DNA of 64,000 nt from Aquatica leii (lineage: Eukaryota > Arthropoda > Insecta > Coleoptera > Lampyridae). Below the pieces are notes generated by a model. The model saw nothing but the letters and a program-made list of their open reading frames with translations, was not told the origin of the DNA and did not search any database. Location of the stretch: contig CM069435.1 in the NCBI GenBank assembly GCA_035610365.1, forward strand, positions 83,671,389 through 83,735,388, read 5' to 3'. The first letter of the stretch is position 1. Every line of letters starts with the position of its first letter. Shown piece after piece: positions 1-11,023 of this stretch. The position numbers were made by a program, and so were the translations under genes.

Positions 1-2776
1 GTTGTGCAATCCTTAGTAATATCGTATTCATTACATACCCCACAGGCGTTGGATCTAGAAAATCCGATTGTCCAAAACCTGAAAGGGACTACTCGAGTTT
101 GTAAATTGCCCTAGTTGAAAGACTCGAAAACTGCGTATTTTTCGTCTTGTTAGATTTTATACAAAGATAAAATACGATATTCCTAATTCGCTCGGCGTGC
201 TTCAAAAAGAAAACTTATTTAGATCAGGAATATGATATGAAGAAAATGTACTGCAACAGCGACAAAATGCATCTAAAAATAAGTTTTAATTTGTTTTATT
301 TCCAAACGCGTTGCTTGATCTACATCCGGACGGACCAACGATTCTAGGTCAGAAAGGATGAGGGTGAAACATTTGCCCCTTTCCACAGACAGAAAGTGCC
401 TGCACTCGCCTACTGAACTAAATCCAACGACGGAACGAGTAAATTGCATGTCACTCTCTTAAGACGAATAGGCCGACGTGAAATTTGTTTTAACTAGAAA
501 AATTTTCTGAAGACAGAGAATATATAATTACCACTTTTAACGAAGCAAAAGTTTAATTTGTAAAAACACTAAAATGGTAATTTTCTTAAAACAGAAACAG
601 TTATTTTAGTCAAACTACATTATCTTTATTATTGAGAAAACTAATTTATTTATACATACAAGACATTGGGTAATGTAATTTTTTCTGCGAATCTTACAGG
701 TGGCTTTTGGTTGTTATTAATGATTGTTGTATTTTTAGCAGTCTAAAAATTTATATTTATTTATTTATTGTTTAAATATGTACTTAAAATTAGTTAAACA
801 TTAATGGTTAAATCTGGTGCTACCTGTTGTCATTAAATCAACAATAAGGGCTTTTCAGAACGCTTATGTACGTACATATGTATGTATCAATTGACTAATT
901 GTGTTTTTTTTTCGGAAAAGTAAAAATTTTAGACAACTTATTAAAATATTGTTTAATTTTTAATCTAAAAATGAATATTAATTTATTATCTAATTTGTAA
1001 TACACACGTGGGTTTATATCCACAAGATAGATTATGCTACAACACTTACGTACTAATTTGTTATGGTTGTAATATATGAATAGAGTACGTTTGGGTAATG
1101 TGAGGCGTGCGAAAATATGGCCTATATCAAATAATATTTTAGAAAACTGCTCTATTATTCAAAATCTTAATAAAACATAGTTTGCATCTATATGCTTTCG
1201 TGTCTGCAATGCTGTTAATTAGTTCTTTATGAAGTTCTTCGCATATTGGTAGAATCTATACTTTATTTAATTACAGTTATTAATTGCTTTGGTTTTATAA
1301 GATTATTTAATTGTGATAAATTTATAAGAAACATTTTGTGCATTCAGAAACAGACTTTTACTTGGATCTCCTAGAAACCTATTAGAAAATATAAAAAAAG
1401 AAATAAATAAAAATAGTTCCTGCGTAAAAAATGTCTTGGTCATTGCAAAGTTGTTACGAAAAAATCAAGTCCCTTAAGTTGGGCAGCCAAACCTGCTACG
1501 TGGTTTCCTTGCAACAAAAAAAAAGCAACGGCTAGTACAGTTTTTCCGGAGAAAGAGTCGCAGACTTTGTGATGCTAAATTATAACTAAAGTCTAAAAAA
1601 AAGGCGCCAAGACAATAAAAGATTAAATTAGAGAGATATCGTCTAACTCTACCCGTAGCTGAAAAAGAACAAATAACACGACAGAAGGACGAAGAAGGTA
1701 CATAAGTATAATTTTTTTTAACGTAATTACATAGGTCGAATCAAATATAAGTTGCGCCGTATACTGGACAACTCGTCGTACAATAAACTGATCTTGTCGG
1801 CCTAAACTTTTACATACAAAAAAGGAATGACTTTATATTCGCAAATTTAAAACCATAAAAGTAAATAACAAAATAAATTAATCCTCCGAGACTCAACGCG
1901 CACTGCATACGACTTTGTGAAATACAAAATGATATGATTAATTGTATTAGCTTAACATGCACGTACGGTCAACAATCGACATGACCACCGAAATACAAAT
2001 CGTAAACTTTGAAATTGTAATACTCACAGTTAGGTTTTATCCGGTAGGAGATTAGCTAATTTCGTACTCGTGTTACTTAAAACGTAATATTAAATCTAAC
2101 ACAAAACGGACATACAGCGTTAACACAAATAAATTTCCTTTTTAAAGCATCCAATCATTTGAGATAGCAAATGCGCAGCGTTTCCTCTCGACTTAACATA
2201 ATAATTTATAGTATCAGCTCCTCTCAAAAGAAGTACAATCCTCAAGGCTTCCAATCTCTTCACGGTGTAAATAGTTACGTTTTAATAACGTGACGTCATA
2301 GAAATATGCCACCTGTTTGTTATCTTCACTGATAACGGTGAACTTGTGGTGGGTACGGAAATCCGCTACGGGCAATTAGGACAGAATAAAATTAAACCCC
2401 CAACAAAAAAATATATAACGGTTTACCCCTACTCAGCTTCCCCTAAGTAACCACAAAACTAATTTGCATATGTAAAAAATACAAAGATTACAAAGGTCGT
2501 CTGTATTGCACCAGATCTTACAGGAAGTAAATAAAATATGATGTTATAAAATTTGACATGGCCGACAAAAGAAAGTGAGGAGGGAGAGATAAATGTTATA
2601 CTTGAAAAATTTTTATACTCGAAAATTAATCTACCAACTTTGTAACATAACAAAGTCTGTTTGACCGCAACATTTGGAGGATAAATATACATTTAAAGTT
2701 TAAGGGAAAAATTTCTGAAGTATCATATACACACTTGACAAGTGGCGTGAGAAGTAGCAAGGGAAGTGGACAGAGA
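1..2776. other. AT-rich non-coding stretch
   Basis: I see no gene I can name here. The DNA is AT-rich with scattered homopolymer runs. Two small segments stand out: a GC-richer block near 273-480, listed separately, and a - strand open stretch around 2,125-2,275. That second stretch reads about 47 codons, including LEALRIVLLLRGADTINYYV, then a stop; it has no clear splice sites and I do not recognise it. The rest gives no support for exons, RNA genes or element ends. Confidence 0.5.
273..449 (-). other. 58-codon open frame in a GC-richer segment, unrecognised
   Basis: This - strand frame runs from an ATG at 449-447 to a TAG at 275-273. It reads 58 residues beginning MQFTRSVVGFSSVGECRHFL and rich in charged residues. 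The segment is clearly less AT-rich than its surroundings, which is unusual here and suggests a coding remnant or a repeat of different origin. I do not recognise a domain. It could be a short exon, part of a transposon, or a chance frame. No upstream splice acceptor or promoter is evident. Confidence 0.25.
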
Positions 2777-2893
2777 CGTAGTGTGGCTGCATTACTCGTC
2801 ATGCCGCTCGTCCTGTCCGGCGATCTATTTTTTGTCAGTTTTTTATCGCCAGTCAAAGGAGCGGCAATACGAGCGCGAGTGACCGGCCACACA
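2777..2893. repeat. GC-rich imperfect palindrome (about 50-bp arms)
   Basis: The left arm (2,777-2,828) and right arm (2,846-2,893) are imperfect inverted complements. The outer ends read GTGTGGCTGC against GGCCACAC, the middle ATGCCGCTC against GAGCGGCAAT, and the inner ends CCGGCGAT against ATCGCCAG. A T-rich loop of about 17 bases separates them. Such hairpins are typical of small non-autonomous DNA elements, but I could not define a target-site duplication. It lies just downstream of the Harbinger-like transposase stop and could be related to that element's end. Confidence 0.55.
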
Positions 2894-2920
2894 CTCGCGT
2901 TGAAGTTGAGTTGAACGCAG

Positions 2921-3709
2921 TTAGCGTAGTGAGCTCGTGTGGTTCGCGTGCTTACAAAGTAAATAATTTAAGATGACGTCGCCGTTACGTATTGATCTGA
3001 TTCCTGTACTATTAGTTTTGTTTTGTCTCCAAAAGCCTTCTACACAACATTCTTTAGAATCGAAAATTCCGGCTGATGTGTAAATATTTATAGAATATTT
3101 ACTATTTCTTATAAAATTATGTAACAAAATACAAGTCATTGTTACAAGTGGCGCTTTTTCTATATCTAGATCGATTGGTTTTCTTAAAATTCGGAAAATT
3201 GATGTCAAGACACCGAAAACGTTTTCTACAATTACACAAGTACTTGATAGCTTGTAATTAAAAATACGTTCTTTTGTGCCAACATTATGATTACCTGGAA
3301 AAGGTTTCATTATGTGTTTATGCAAAGCAAAAGCTCCGTCGCCAAAAAATACATATGGGACACTTTCTTCTTCTTCTTCCTGGTAATGGATTGTCTGGGG
3401 GTAAATTTGAATTACCCATGTTAATTTTTGCCAGAGTAAACTATTTTTAAAAATTCCTCCATCGCTTATCCGCCTCTGGCCTCCAATTTCCGCAAAAATG
3501 AAACGATAATCACTGTCTACTAAAGCCAATAATACGATACTATATGTATTTTTAAAGTTATAATATTCAGAGCCACTATGTGCTGGGCGTTGTACCCTAA
3601 TGTGCTTTAAGTCTATAGCTCCAAGACATCGCGGAAAACTTCCTCTAAATTTTTTTTTAATAACTAACCACTTTTCTGGCGACTCTGGTAACTGAAACAA
3701 AAACATCAT
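2921..3709 (-). CDS. PIF/Harbinger-type transposase (HARBI1-like, DDE_Tnp_4), N-terminally short
   Basis: This is a 262-codon uninterrupted frame. The expected role is cut-and-paste transposition by a nuclear DDE enzyme. Visible landmarks in order are FPRCLGAIDLKHIRV near residue 30 (first acidic residue), SGSEYYNFKNTYSIVLLALV, the GGQRRISDGGIF motif with a second Asp 50 residues after the first, FFGDGAFAL near residue 123, and VIVENVFGVLTSIFRIL then LLHNFIRN near the C-terminus. These match the usual order in Harbinger transposases. The family is usually 350-400 residues, so about 100 N-terminal residues are missing. The upstream sequence reads TAATGCAAAG just before the ATG, so an upstream exon is possible. 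No Myb/SANT partner gene was recognised. The intact length suggests a fairly recent copy. Confidence 0.85.
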   Translation of the reverse strand: MMFLFQLPESPEKWLVIKKKFRGSFPRCLGAIDLKHIRVQRPAHSGSEYYNFKNTYSIVLLALVDSDYRFIFAEIGGQRRISDGGIFKNSLLWQKLTWVIQIYPQTIHYQEEEEESVPYVFFGDGAFALHKHIMKPFPGNHNVGTKERIFNYKLSSTCVIVENVFGVLTSIFRILRKPIDLDIEKAPLVTMTCILLHNFIRNSKYSINIYTSAGIFDSKECCVEGFWRQNKTNSTGIRSIRNGDVILNYLLCKHANHTSSLR

Positions 3710-3726
3710 CTTTGCATTACATTAAT

Positions 3727-4137
3727 TACATCGTTTTTCAATCTTCAGGCGATACCATTGCACCATCCTGATCCTACATCGTTTCTCAATCATCTGGTCA
3801 TACCATTGCACCATCTCTATCCTACATCGTTTCTCAATCTCCAGACCATACAATTTCCCCATCAATCAGCATACCGGATGACTATGACTACACAGATGTC
3901 CAACTGAACATGATAGAATCATAACCACAGAATAGAATAAATATAGTATCACAAGAAATAACACCGCCTAATAACTCGAGAAATTTATTAAGGACTGCAT
4001 TCTTAAATGTACAAAATAATAATGCTCTACAATAAGGGAATTCATCTTTAAGTCACTCACTGGGTGTGACTGTTTTCATAAGACCACAAGCATTCTATAA
4101 GTATGTGGAAGAGTTAGTAGCATATGATTATGATTTT
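3727..4137 (+). pseudogene. Decayed coding segment with three 16-residue repeats
   Basis: Three consecutive 48-bp units (3,727-3,774, 3,775-3,822, 3,823-3,870) translate in one frame to variants of YIVSQSSGHTIAPSLS. The same frame continues through PDDYDYTDVQLNMIES, then NRINIVSQEITPPNNSRNLL, and ends at VEELVAYDYDF stop near 4,137. There are single stop codons in the first repeat, after MIES and after NNALQ. Low-complexity Ser/Thr/Pro repeats followed by an acidic and polar tail suggest the C-terminal part of a transposon accessory or nuclear protein. It lies divergently next to the Harbinger-like transposase and could be that element's second gene, but the identity is inference. Confidence 0.45.
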
Positions 4138-4164
4138 TAACATTATTGTGTCTAAATTTTTAAA

Positions 4165-4853
4165 TCTATATATATATAAATGTTATGTTGGTTTGTGTAC
4201 GCTTCAAAAACTCAAAAAGTTCTGCACCGATTGAGTTGAAAATTTAACATGATATAAAATCCGCATCAAAGATTGTTTTTATCTATTTTTTGCATCAGTC
4301 ACATATCTGCGACCGCGAGAAAACAGTTTTTTTAACGATCAGCTGTGTACCAGTGACCGCGCCATCTACCATAAGCGAGGAAAACACTCGCTGACAACCG
4401 CAATAGTAACGACGCAGTTACATGAGAAACAATTTGGTTCCCAATTACATTGTTTATTTACAAAAAAATTTGCATCTGATTCTGATTATTATACAATCTG
4501 ATTTAAATATTCACTTAAATCAAGAATTTTTGGTGTGATAGTGTTGTGATCGAACTGCGCCTTTCACCAAATCGTAAGTAGAGGTTATATTTTATATCAA
4601 AGATGAACAGTAAAAATATTATTAACTGACAGGCAAAATAAAAGGACTTATTATAATTCAAGTGAATTTCTAACAGAAGTGAGTGGTTATATCTTTTTTA
4701 TTACATCTAACACGTGGACGTAATTATATTATTAAGTAATTATATTATTTATTTTGGATTAACCTCACTTTTAATGTATATAAGTATAATTACATTAAAT
4801 GTCAATCATTCAATTACAATGTGCCACTGCGAAGCGTGGCAGGGTACAGCTAG
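4165..4853 (+). mobile_element. Non-autonomous Helitron
   Basis: The 5' end begins TCTATATATATATAAATG followed by GTTTGTGTACGCTTC, the familiar 5' pattern of arthropod Helitrons. The 3' end has a short hairpin, TGCCAC (4,822-4,827) with GTGGCA (4,836-4,841), about ten bases before a terminal CTAG (4,850-4,853). The element sits between A (4,164) and T (4,854), the standard Helitron insertion site, and has no terminal inverted repeats. It is 689 bp and encodes no Rep/helicase, so it would need a partner element to move. It lies directly upstream of a LINE fragment. Confidence 0.8.
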
Positions 4854-4902
4854 TACATTTCATATAAATACACAAACTTTTTTTTTCTTCTTCTTCTTCA
4901 AA

Positions 4903-5440
4903 ATGATGGTAATAAATAGGAAAAAAGAAAATATCTCTATAAGGATAAATCAGACTGAGAAATTTGCTAGAAGAGATTACAACAAACGTTTAGGCTTGAC
5001 TATTACGAACGATAGAGGAATAAGAGCAGATTTAGTCAGCAGAATCAAGAAAGCAACAAACATATAATAAGCCTTAAACAATACATTTTTTGGTTAGAAC
5101 AAAATAAACAAAAAACCTAGCTTATACTTTACAGTACTATCATAAACCCAATACTGTTGTATGCAGGTAAAACCTAGGTTTTGCAACAGAAATACAAAAA
5201 TAAAATACAAAATGAGACCGCATGAGATATATAGAGATTTTAAATCAGCTGAATCAAGAAAGTTTAACAAAGAAATATTAAAACAAGATTTTTGAATGCA
5301 AGGCTGTAGATTACCAAAAAGGATACTAAAAGCAAAATTTGTAAAGAATAAGAAAAGAGGCAGACCTAACAAAACCTGGTTAGATGAAGTAGAATTCAGG
5401 GTTCCAGTATTAGAGAACTAAGAGACAAAAACTGGTGTTG
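4903..5440 (+). pseudogene. LINE reverse-transcriptase 3' fragment
   Basis: Frame pieces on the + strand resemble the region after the RT core of non-LTR retrotransposons. Landmarks are KFARRDYNKRLG with RADLVSRIKKATNIYYALN near the start, then NPILLYAG-like residues around 5,140, and LPKRILKAKFVKNKKRGRPN with KTWLDEVE near 5,310-5,395. Single-base shifts and stops separate the pieces, so this is a dead, 5'-truncated copy. RT catalytic motifs are absent. It begins about 50 bp after the Helitron end. Confidence 0.65.
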
Positions 5441-5724
5441 CCACCTTACAAATTTTCTATAAAAAATGATGAAGGAATGTCTACATTTTTTTATGGTTAT
5501 GTTGTCATAAAACCACTTTAAAGTGATATGTACACATTTGTTTTGACTTCCTAGCATACTAAATTTTTTTGGAAATTTTTCTTCTCGATTTTATTAAATA
5601 TATAACTGAAATATGACAAATTAAGGTTATGTTGTCATATTGACTCACCCCTCTATTTGTAAATCAGTAAAAATAATTTTCATTAACGTATCTTGCTTTT
5701 CCTTCAAGATATGGAATTTAAAAA

Positions 5725-6045
5725 AATTGTCGCCCACAGGATTCGAACCTAGAACCTGAGAGCAAAAAAACTGTTAAAAATGGTGGATACACCCGCTTCC
5801 AGTTTCTTTATCAGATCTATCTTTTGATAAAACCGAGATAATATGAAAAGCCAGATCCATATCAAATTTTAAGTTGTTAGGACTTTTGGTTCAAGAGTTA
5901 TCGTTACACACAGACAGACACACACACATAGACACCCATTTTTTTGTCAAATATACTTTTTGCTGATTCAGTAGACCTTGAAACGTAAAATTATGCAACA
6001 ATTTTTTTTTTAAATTGCGATCGCTATACTTTATAGGAAAATAAA
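5725..6045. repeat. Probable SINE-like or LINE-tail repeat with tRNA B-box-like motif
   Basis: The - strand contains GGTTCGAATCC (5,739-5,749), matching the RNA polymerase III B box, next to GTGGGCGAC. There is no credible tRNA cloverleaf. On the + strand an ACACACAGACAGACACACAC tract (about 5,905-5,930) follows, and the segment ends ACTTTATAGGAAAATAAAAA. Arthropod repeats often share this arrangement of acidic-box-like, CA/GA-rich and AAAGTAAAAA-like tails. Boundaries and class are uncertain. Confidence 0.35.
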
Positions 6046-6213
6046 AACAGGAAATAAAAAAGAATATAACAAATATCCGACACCCATATGGGTAACAAGA
6101 TCATTAATAAAATGAAGAAACAGTCAACAAAACAAGCATCGTCATCCACGTTTCCTCTAAAATTAGTAAAAGCTTCTCTAGTGCATAAATTGTTTCTAAG
6201 GCCAACTTAGAAT

Positions 6214-6590
6214 TCACTTAGTACCTACTGCTTCACATCTGTTATAAATCTTGTAATAAATTATTTTTAAGAATATCTTCAATGTCTGGTTCATTAGATA
6301 TTTGTTACTTCTTCCAGCTTTAATTGTTTTCGGGATGTTTATACAGATTGACGTTAACCATTCATTCGGTATAGTTCTTGTATTATATATTATATTGAAC
6401 AATTTTGTTAAAACATTAATTCGTATGTTGTCAAGCATTTTTATTACTTCTTTGTATACTCTGGTAGTCTTGCCGTTTTTTTCTCCCTTGACTGCGTGCC
6501 TCACTTCTTTTGTAGATATATGTGGCCCAGTACTTGCGTCTATATCGCCATGCTGTGGAATGCTGTTGTAATTAAACAGCAGCTGTATAT
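6214..6590 (-). pseudogene. LINE reverse-transcriptase N-terminal fragment
   Basis: The - strand frame reads DIDASTGPHISTKEVRHAVK, then GEKNGKTTRVYKEVIKMLD, then LTKLFNIIYNTRTIPNEWLT and ICINIPK. This is the region just before and at the first RT motifs of non-LTR retrotransposons, the familiar 'K.GKA.G.D' to 'IP.EWL.S.I..IPK' order. The 'G.D' position is degraded (TRVYKEV), and the frame stops after NRCEAVGTK. It covers only about 120 residues of a protein usually near 1,000. The family may be the same as the + strand fragment at 4.9-5.4 kb, but the two parts do not overlap. Confidence 0.7.
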
Positions 6591-7320
6591 ATACCTTTTA
6601 GGTTTGTAGCTTTTCTTCTATAATTATCATTATTTAACAAATATTTATTTAACAACTTGCTGTGTAAAATAGACATTTTTTAAAGCATTTTTAAAAAGGA
6701 AAAAACGCTTAAGTTAGGCAGGAGCATGTTGAATACAAAATGTTATGGCTTGAATAGAAACTACAAAGCTCCCCAAAGCTTCAAAACCTTTCAAAAACAA
6801 TTGGACGTTAATGTTGACAAAAACGCAAAACTGTCTAACACGGTTTAAAAAAACCAAAAATTAAATTGTGTCTGTGTTTCTCTGTGTATACATTTTTTAC
6901 TTACAATCTTTCGTTCCAGTTGTAGAATTTTGTTGTTTATCCATTATTTTATTCTTCATCTTGCTTGATGTTATTTGTTCGTTTATTGTTCAAAATTGGT
7001 GTTTTCTATGTTTTCTAAATTTTATTTTCCGTCATTATTGTTTTCGTTCTTCGGCTATGCTTTAGGTGTCTCTTTTTAGATTTGGTTAATCTCTAATTGT
7101 ATATTTGAATTTTGCAGTTTTTAAAACCTGAACAAAGTTTAAATTATACTGGGTTTAGATAACTTTTTTCGTCTAGTTTAGTTGTAGAGATGACTACCAA
7201 AAACAACATGACAGAAAAACTTAAACTCTTTCTTATTATTAATGGTGTTATTAATTAGACATGTAACGCACCAATTGTGAAAGTGTTTACATTTAATAGC
7301 GAAGGCTTTTAGGGCCAGAG
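6591..7320. other. Non-coding stretch between LINE and PLE fragments
   Basis: The stretch is AT-rich. A 65-codon + strand frame around 6,868-7,065 is made of hydrophobic T-rich codons and resembles no family. No element ends or splice signals were found. Confidence 0.4.
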
Positions 7321-7323
7321 TTT

Positions 7324-8145
7324 ATACTAAAATGAGAACGTCTTCCGGGTTTGGACCGTGTCATTGTTGTAACCAAAGTTGCCAACGTTTTGCCCACTTT
7401 TGTTTCGATTCATCAGAACCTATCAGATTCTTCTTTCTTCCGAGTACACATTTTCTACATTGGTGAAACCGGTCGTTCGGTCATTACTCGCATTTCAGAA
7501 CATCATCGGTGAATAATGAAAAGGAATATTTTTAAGTCTGCGGTTGCTGAACATTATTTTACTACAGGTCACAAGATAGATTTTGATAACGTTTCGGTGA
7601 TTGCTAAATCAATATTCTTTCTCAACAGGAAATTCCGAGAGAGTATAGAAATCATCAAACACCTTAATAACTTTAATCGTGATCATGGTTACAAGCTATC
7701 TCTTCTTTGGTTCTCGGACATTACCTCGTTTATCGAAAACACGCCTCCTTTCGACCGTAACCCAATGAGAGTCGAGATTAACCAACAGTACCGATATTTC
7801 ATCTTTATATACGGAAACTATTTCTTTTTTCGTTATTTCTATAAAGTTTAGAATCTGGTTTAGTTTACAAGTTGATTACTTAACTCTGTAGTGGTTTTTT
7901 ATTAGATTTTTGTTTGCTTTTTCAAGTTTATCGTTTTTTTCTTACCTTTTCAGAGTTTAGAATCCGGTTTGGGTCACAAGTTGATTACCAAACGTTTAAA
8001 AAGTTCTTAGTTAGATTCAGGTTGCTTGTTTGAGATCTTCGATTTTTTTCACACCCTGATTAAGCGATTTACAAAAGTGGGCGAAATTTTGGTTATAACA
8101 GTGACACGGTTCAAACCCGGAAGACGTTCTCATATTCGTATAGTA
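7324..8145 (+). mobile_element. Short Penelope-like element copy with inverted ends (family A)
   Basis: The left arm (7,324 to about 7,420) is an imperfect inverted copy of the right arm (about 8,050-8,145). Both contain the blocks GACGGTCCAAACCCGGAAG-like and GAAGACGTTCT. Between them lies a GIY-YIG endonuclease remnant on the + strand and the 3' non-coding region. The same 3' region occurs at 53.0-53.2 kb (- strand) and 54.96-55.24 kb (+ strand), which places all three in one family. Each arm also contains a decayed hammerhead-like core (CTGATGA on the - strand near 7,410; CTGATTA with GCGAAA on the + strand near 8,056). The RT region is missing, so the copy is strongly 5'-truncated. Confidence 0.7.
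7453..7851 (+). pseudogene. PLE GIY-YIG endonuclease remnant
   Basis: The frame opens FYIGETGRSVITRISEHHR, the YIG half of a GIY-YIG nuclease of Penelope-like elements. A single TGA follows, and the same frame resumes with KRNIFKSAVAEHYFTTGHKI and DFDNVSVIAKS. It continues to the C-terminal tail IEIIKHLNNFNRDHGYKLS and ends at 7,851. The matching frame at 53.2-53.5 kb has Cys where this one has the TGA. In intact elements this enzyme nicks the target DNA for target-primed reverse transcription. Here the GIY half and all of the RT are gone. Confidence 0.8.
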
Positions 8146-8149
8146 TTTA

Positions 8150-10880
8150 AATTGTCGACTAACTTGTTTAGCTATTCGGCTGATGAATCGGTGCCCTACG
8201 CCACTTTGTCTTCCAAGTGAAGAAAAAGAACAAAAGGAAAAAAACTTTGTGCTATGCGAAGGATGCCCAAACTCGCAACGCCAATTGTGCGTTGAGAATA
8301 AAACAACATAAAATTATAACAAAAATTATTGTGATTTATTCGAGACTAGTACTGCATCACGTTGATAATGAAGCAGACAAGAAAAGATATCAAAATGAAG
8401 TTTAAGACTAAGTTTAGTCGTCGGTACACCCCTAATTAGTAGTACACAAATTATCTAGTACATATAATAATTACGCAAGTGGTAACAACACAGTATCATA
8501 TAAATTGAATTAAAATTACAGTCAGGTTTATGGAATAATTCGATGTCATTAAACGTCATACAAATGGAATTAAAATTACATTTAGTTTTAAATGAAAAGT
8601 CAATAAAGTTTAAGGTAGATTTAGACCTTAGATTGAAATACGTGAGAAAAGAAAATTAATAACTGAAGTCAATCGCTAAACTTAAGTGGTTTAAACGCGT
8701 TCGCGCTATAACGCTTTGCTTACAGTGATCTCACTGAACCAAACGAACATACGTGCAAGCAAAATTAACAAACTTGGTTTAACTAACTCTTCTAAACATG
8801 TAACCTGCGCATCTTACTTCCGCATCTCCTAACAAAAAAGTTATACAATTGTAAAAGTAATATAATTGACATCGAAATAACATTAATTTAAGTTATATCT
8901 CAAAATAACATTAATTTAACTGATATCAATAAATAGTAATAATTTAAGTGACATAAGAAAACGGAATGTTTTCCAATAACGTTATCACGTATTCGCTGAC
9001 TTCGTAGCAGCAATTAACACTTGAAATTTTGGTGTACCGAATAATAGAAATTTACTTGCAGCGACACCAATGAAACTAACTAAGATACGAGTCCGCAGGA
9101 GTTTCTTAAAAGTTTACGTGTTCTGCATTACGACGAAAAACCTTACTAACCATTGCGATACAATTGAAAAGTTGCCTATTCGACAGTCAGAAATGTACTA
9201 AAACGTATTTTAAATGCTTACAGACAATACATTTTTTTACACTTTTACTAAACATTACGCAAAAGTTGGAGTCACTACACAATGGTGTATTTAGACCATT
9301 TGAAAATCACTAGCACAGAGAGTTGTTAAGTTGAGAAATAACTTGTACTTATTGCAGAATTTCCAAGATAATTAGAATTCTTGCCATATTCAATAACATT
9401 TTAGCGACAGTGCATGTCTTTACTAAACATACAAAATAGTATTCGTGTTACAGCAATATATTTGTTTAGTTTCTTACTGTTACTATTAACACGTAACTCC
9501 GACTGACAGTGTTGTTTTAGTAAGTGATATTTTTATTAAAATTGTTACGGCATTTTGTGTTTACCACTAATGTTAATTTTTGGTACTTGACTTTGTTAGT
9601 ACTGCGTTTAATTTTTTCATATTTATAAACTCTTGGTTTTTCTGTTTACGATAATTTTATGGTTTTCGCCCTTTCATTTTTTTGGTTTTTTAAAGATTTT
9701 TTGGTTTTTTAAAAGAGACTTTTATCTGATTGTAAAAATGTTTGTTGTGTTTTGCTTTTCCTTTCTACTCCAGAATTGTTTTATCTTTAAACAGCTATTA
9801 GCAATAGTTTAGATCATTTATGACACATAACGTTGCTATGATCGTAATCACGAGAGGTATCTTATGACTCATACTTGACCAAATACGAAATTAAAATAGT
9901 ATAGTATACTTATTTTACTTATTTTTAGCAGTTAAAAATAAACAGCTAATTTTTAGAATGTCGGGTAACGCTAATCTTTGTGACGTAGGTTATTAATAAC
10001 GCTAGCGTACGCCGGTAACGTAAACGACGTTCTGTCAGTTTAACGTTGTCAGTTTTTTACGTTCAATTAAATTAACTGTTAATCAAAGACAAACAAATTT
10101 CTAGTTAAAATATTTTATTATTATGTGTTATAATAACAAATAGTAGTATAATTATCTACATTCCAAACCTAGCTTTAGATTTACAAAGTACACAGGATAA
10201 AACAACAGTTCATTAATTTTAGATTATCCATTTAATAGCTATGGTCATTCATTGGGTCAAATCACATATTTGTAACTTACAAAATACATGAAAGTTGCGA
10301 ATGTTTTAAAATACCTTTTTAGTAATACTAAATGTAACTCGTACTGTGCTATCCTATGCTACAAATACATATTAGTTTTTCTTTTTTGATCATTGACGTT
10401 TGTTAAGTTTTTATACAAGCAATTACCTAAAAAAATACAAACCATTATGACTATTTAGTAACTACGTACTACCTCTTCTTGAAACATATATATAATTTCA
10501 TCTGCAAACTGTGTTTTTAGTTCACAAAACTATTCTTGCTACAAAATCTTACAGCTGCTTTTAAAATCTTAATATTTTATTTTGTCAGTATTACAGGTAT
10601 CACTTATTATACGCGTGTAGTCAAAAAAACATACGTTTCAAAAATCTTAAACTTTAAGTTGCTTACCGATGAGTCATGAAACTCTGTCATGATTACGACT
10701 ATATCTCACATGTTTGTAGAAACAGTAAATAATCAAATGTTATACATAGTTTATAAACATTTTTGTTTGATAATTTTTTTTATGTAAATTAATGTTAATG
10801 TAACCGTTCTAAGGAAATCAAAATACTTCTTAACATTAAACATTTGTAACAAATTTTACTCTAAAATATACTACGTATCA
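8150..10880. other. AT-rich non-coding stretch with short tandem repeats
   Basis: No gene is supported. Around 8,863-8,960 there are three to four degenerate 28-30-bp units of the form ATAACATTAATTTAAG. Around 8,500-8,590 a GGAATTAAAATTACA-type unit occurs twice. The rest is T- and A-rich with no transposon ends that I can define. Confidence 0.45.
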
Positions 10881-10883
10881 GTA

Positions 10884-11023
10884 CCCAAACAACACATTAG
10901 TACAAAAAACGTCTAAATGTCCGTCTAATAAACGTTAATAACGCGTTTAAAAACGTTTTAATGTCTAATAAACGTCTATTAGCCGGACATTTAGACGTTT
11001 TTTATACCAATGTGTTGCTTGGG
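10884..11023. mobile_element. 140-bp MITE with CCCAAACAACAC ends
   Basis: The element begins CCCAAACAACACATT and ends AATGTGTTGCTTGGG. It is almost a full palindrome: ACGTCTAAATGTCCG on the left pairs with CGGACATTTAGACGT on the right. It is flanked by TA on both sides (10,882-10,883 and 11,024-11,025), consistent with a 2-bp TA duplication. Its ends match those of the 2.87-kb element at 21,909-24,782, so it is probably a deletion derivative moved by the same machinery. Confidence 0.75.

Noticed and set aside
5725-5810. Possible tRNA gene on the minus strand
   Set aside because: Only the B-box-like GGTTCGAATCC is present. No A box, anticodon arm or paired acceptor stem could be placed.
8026-8405. 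Two plus-strand frames of 62-64 codons
   Set aside because: They overlap the PLE 3' non-coding arm and adjoining AT-rich DNA, and show no family motif.
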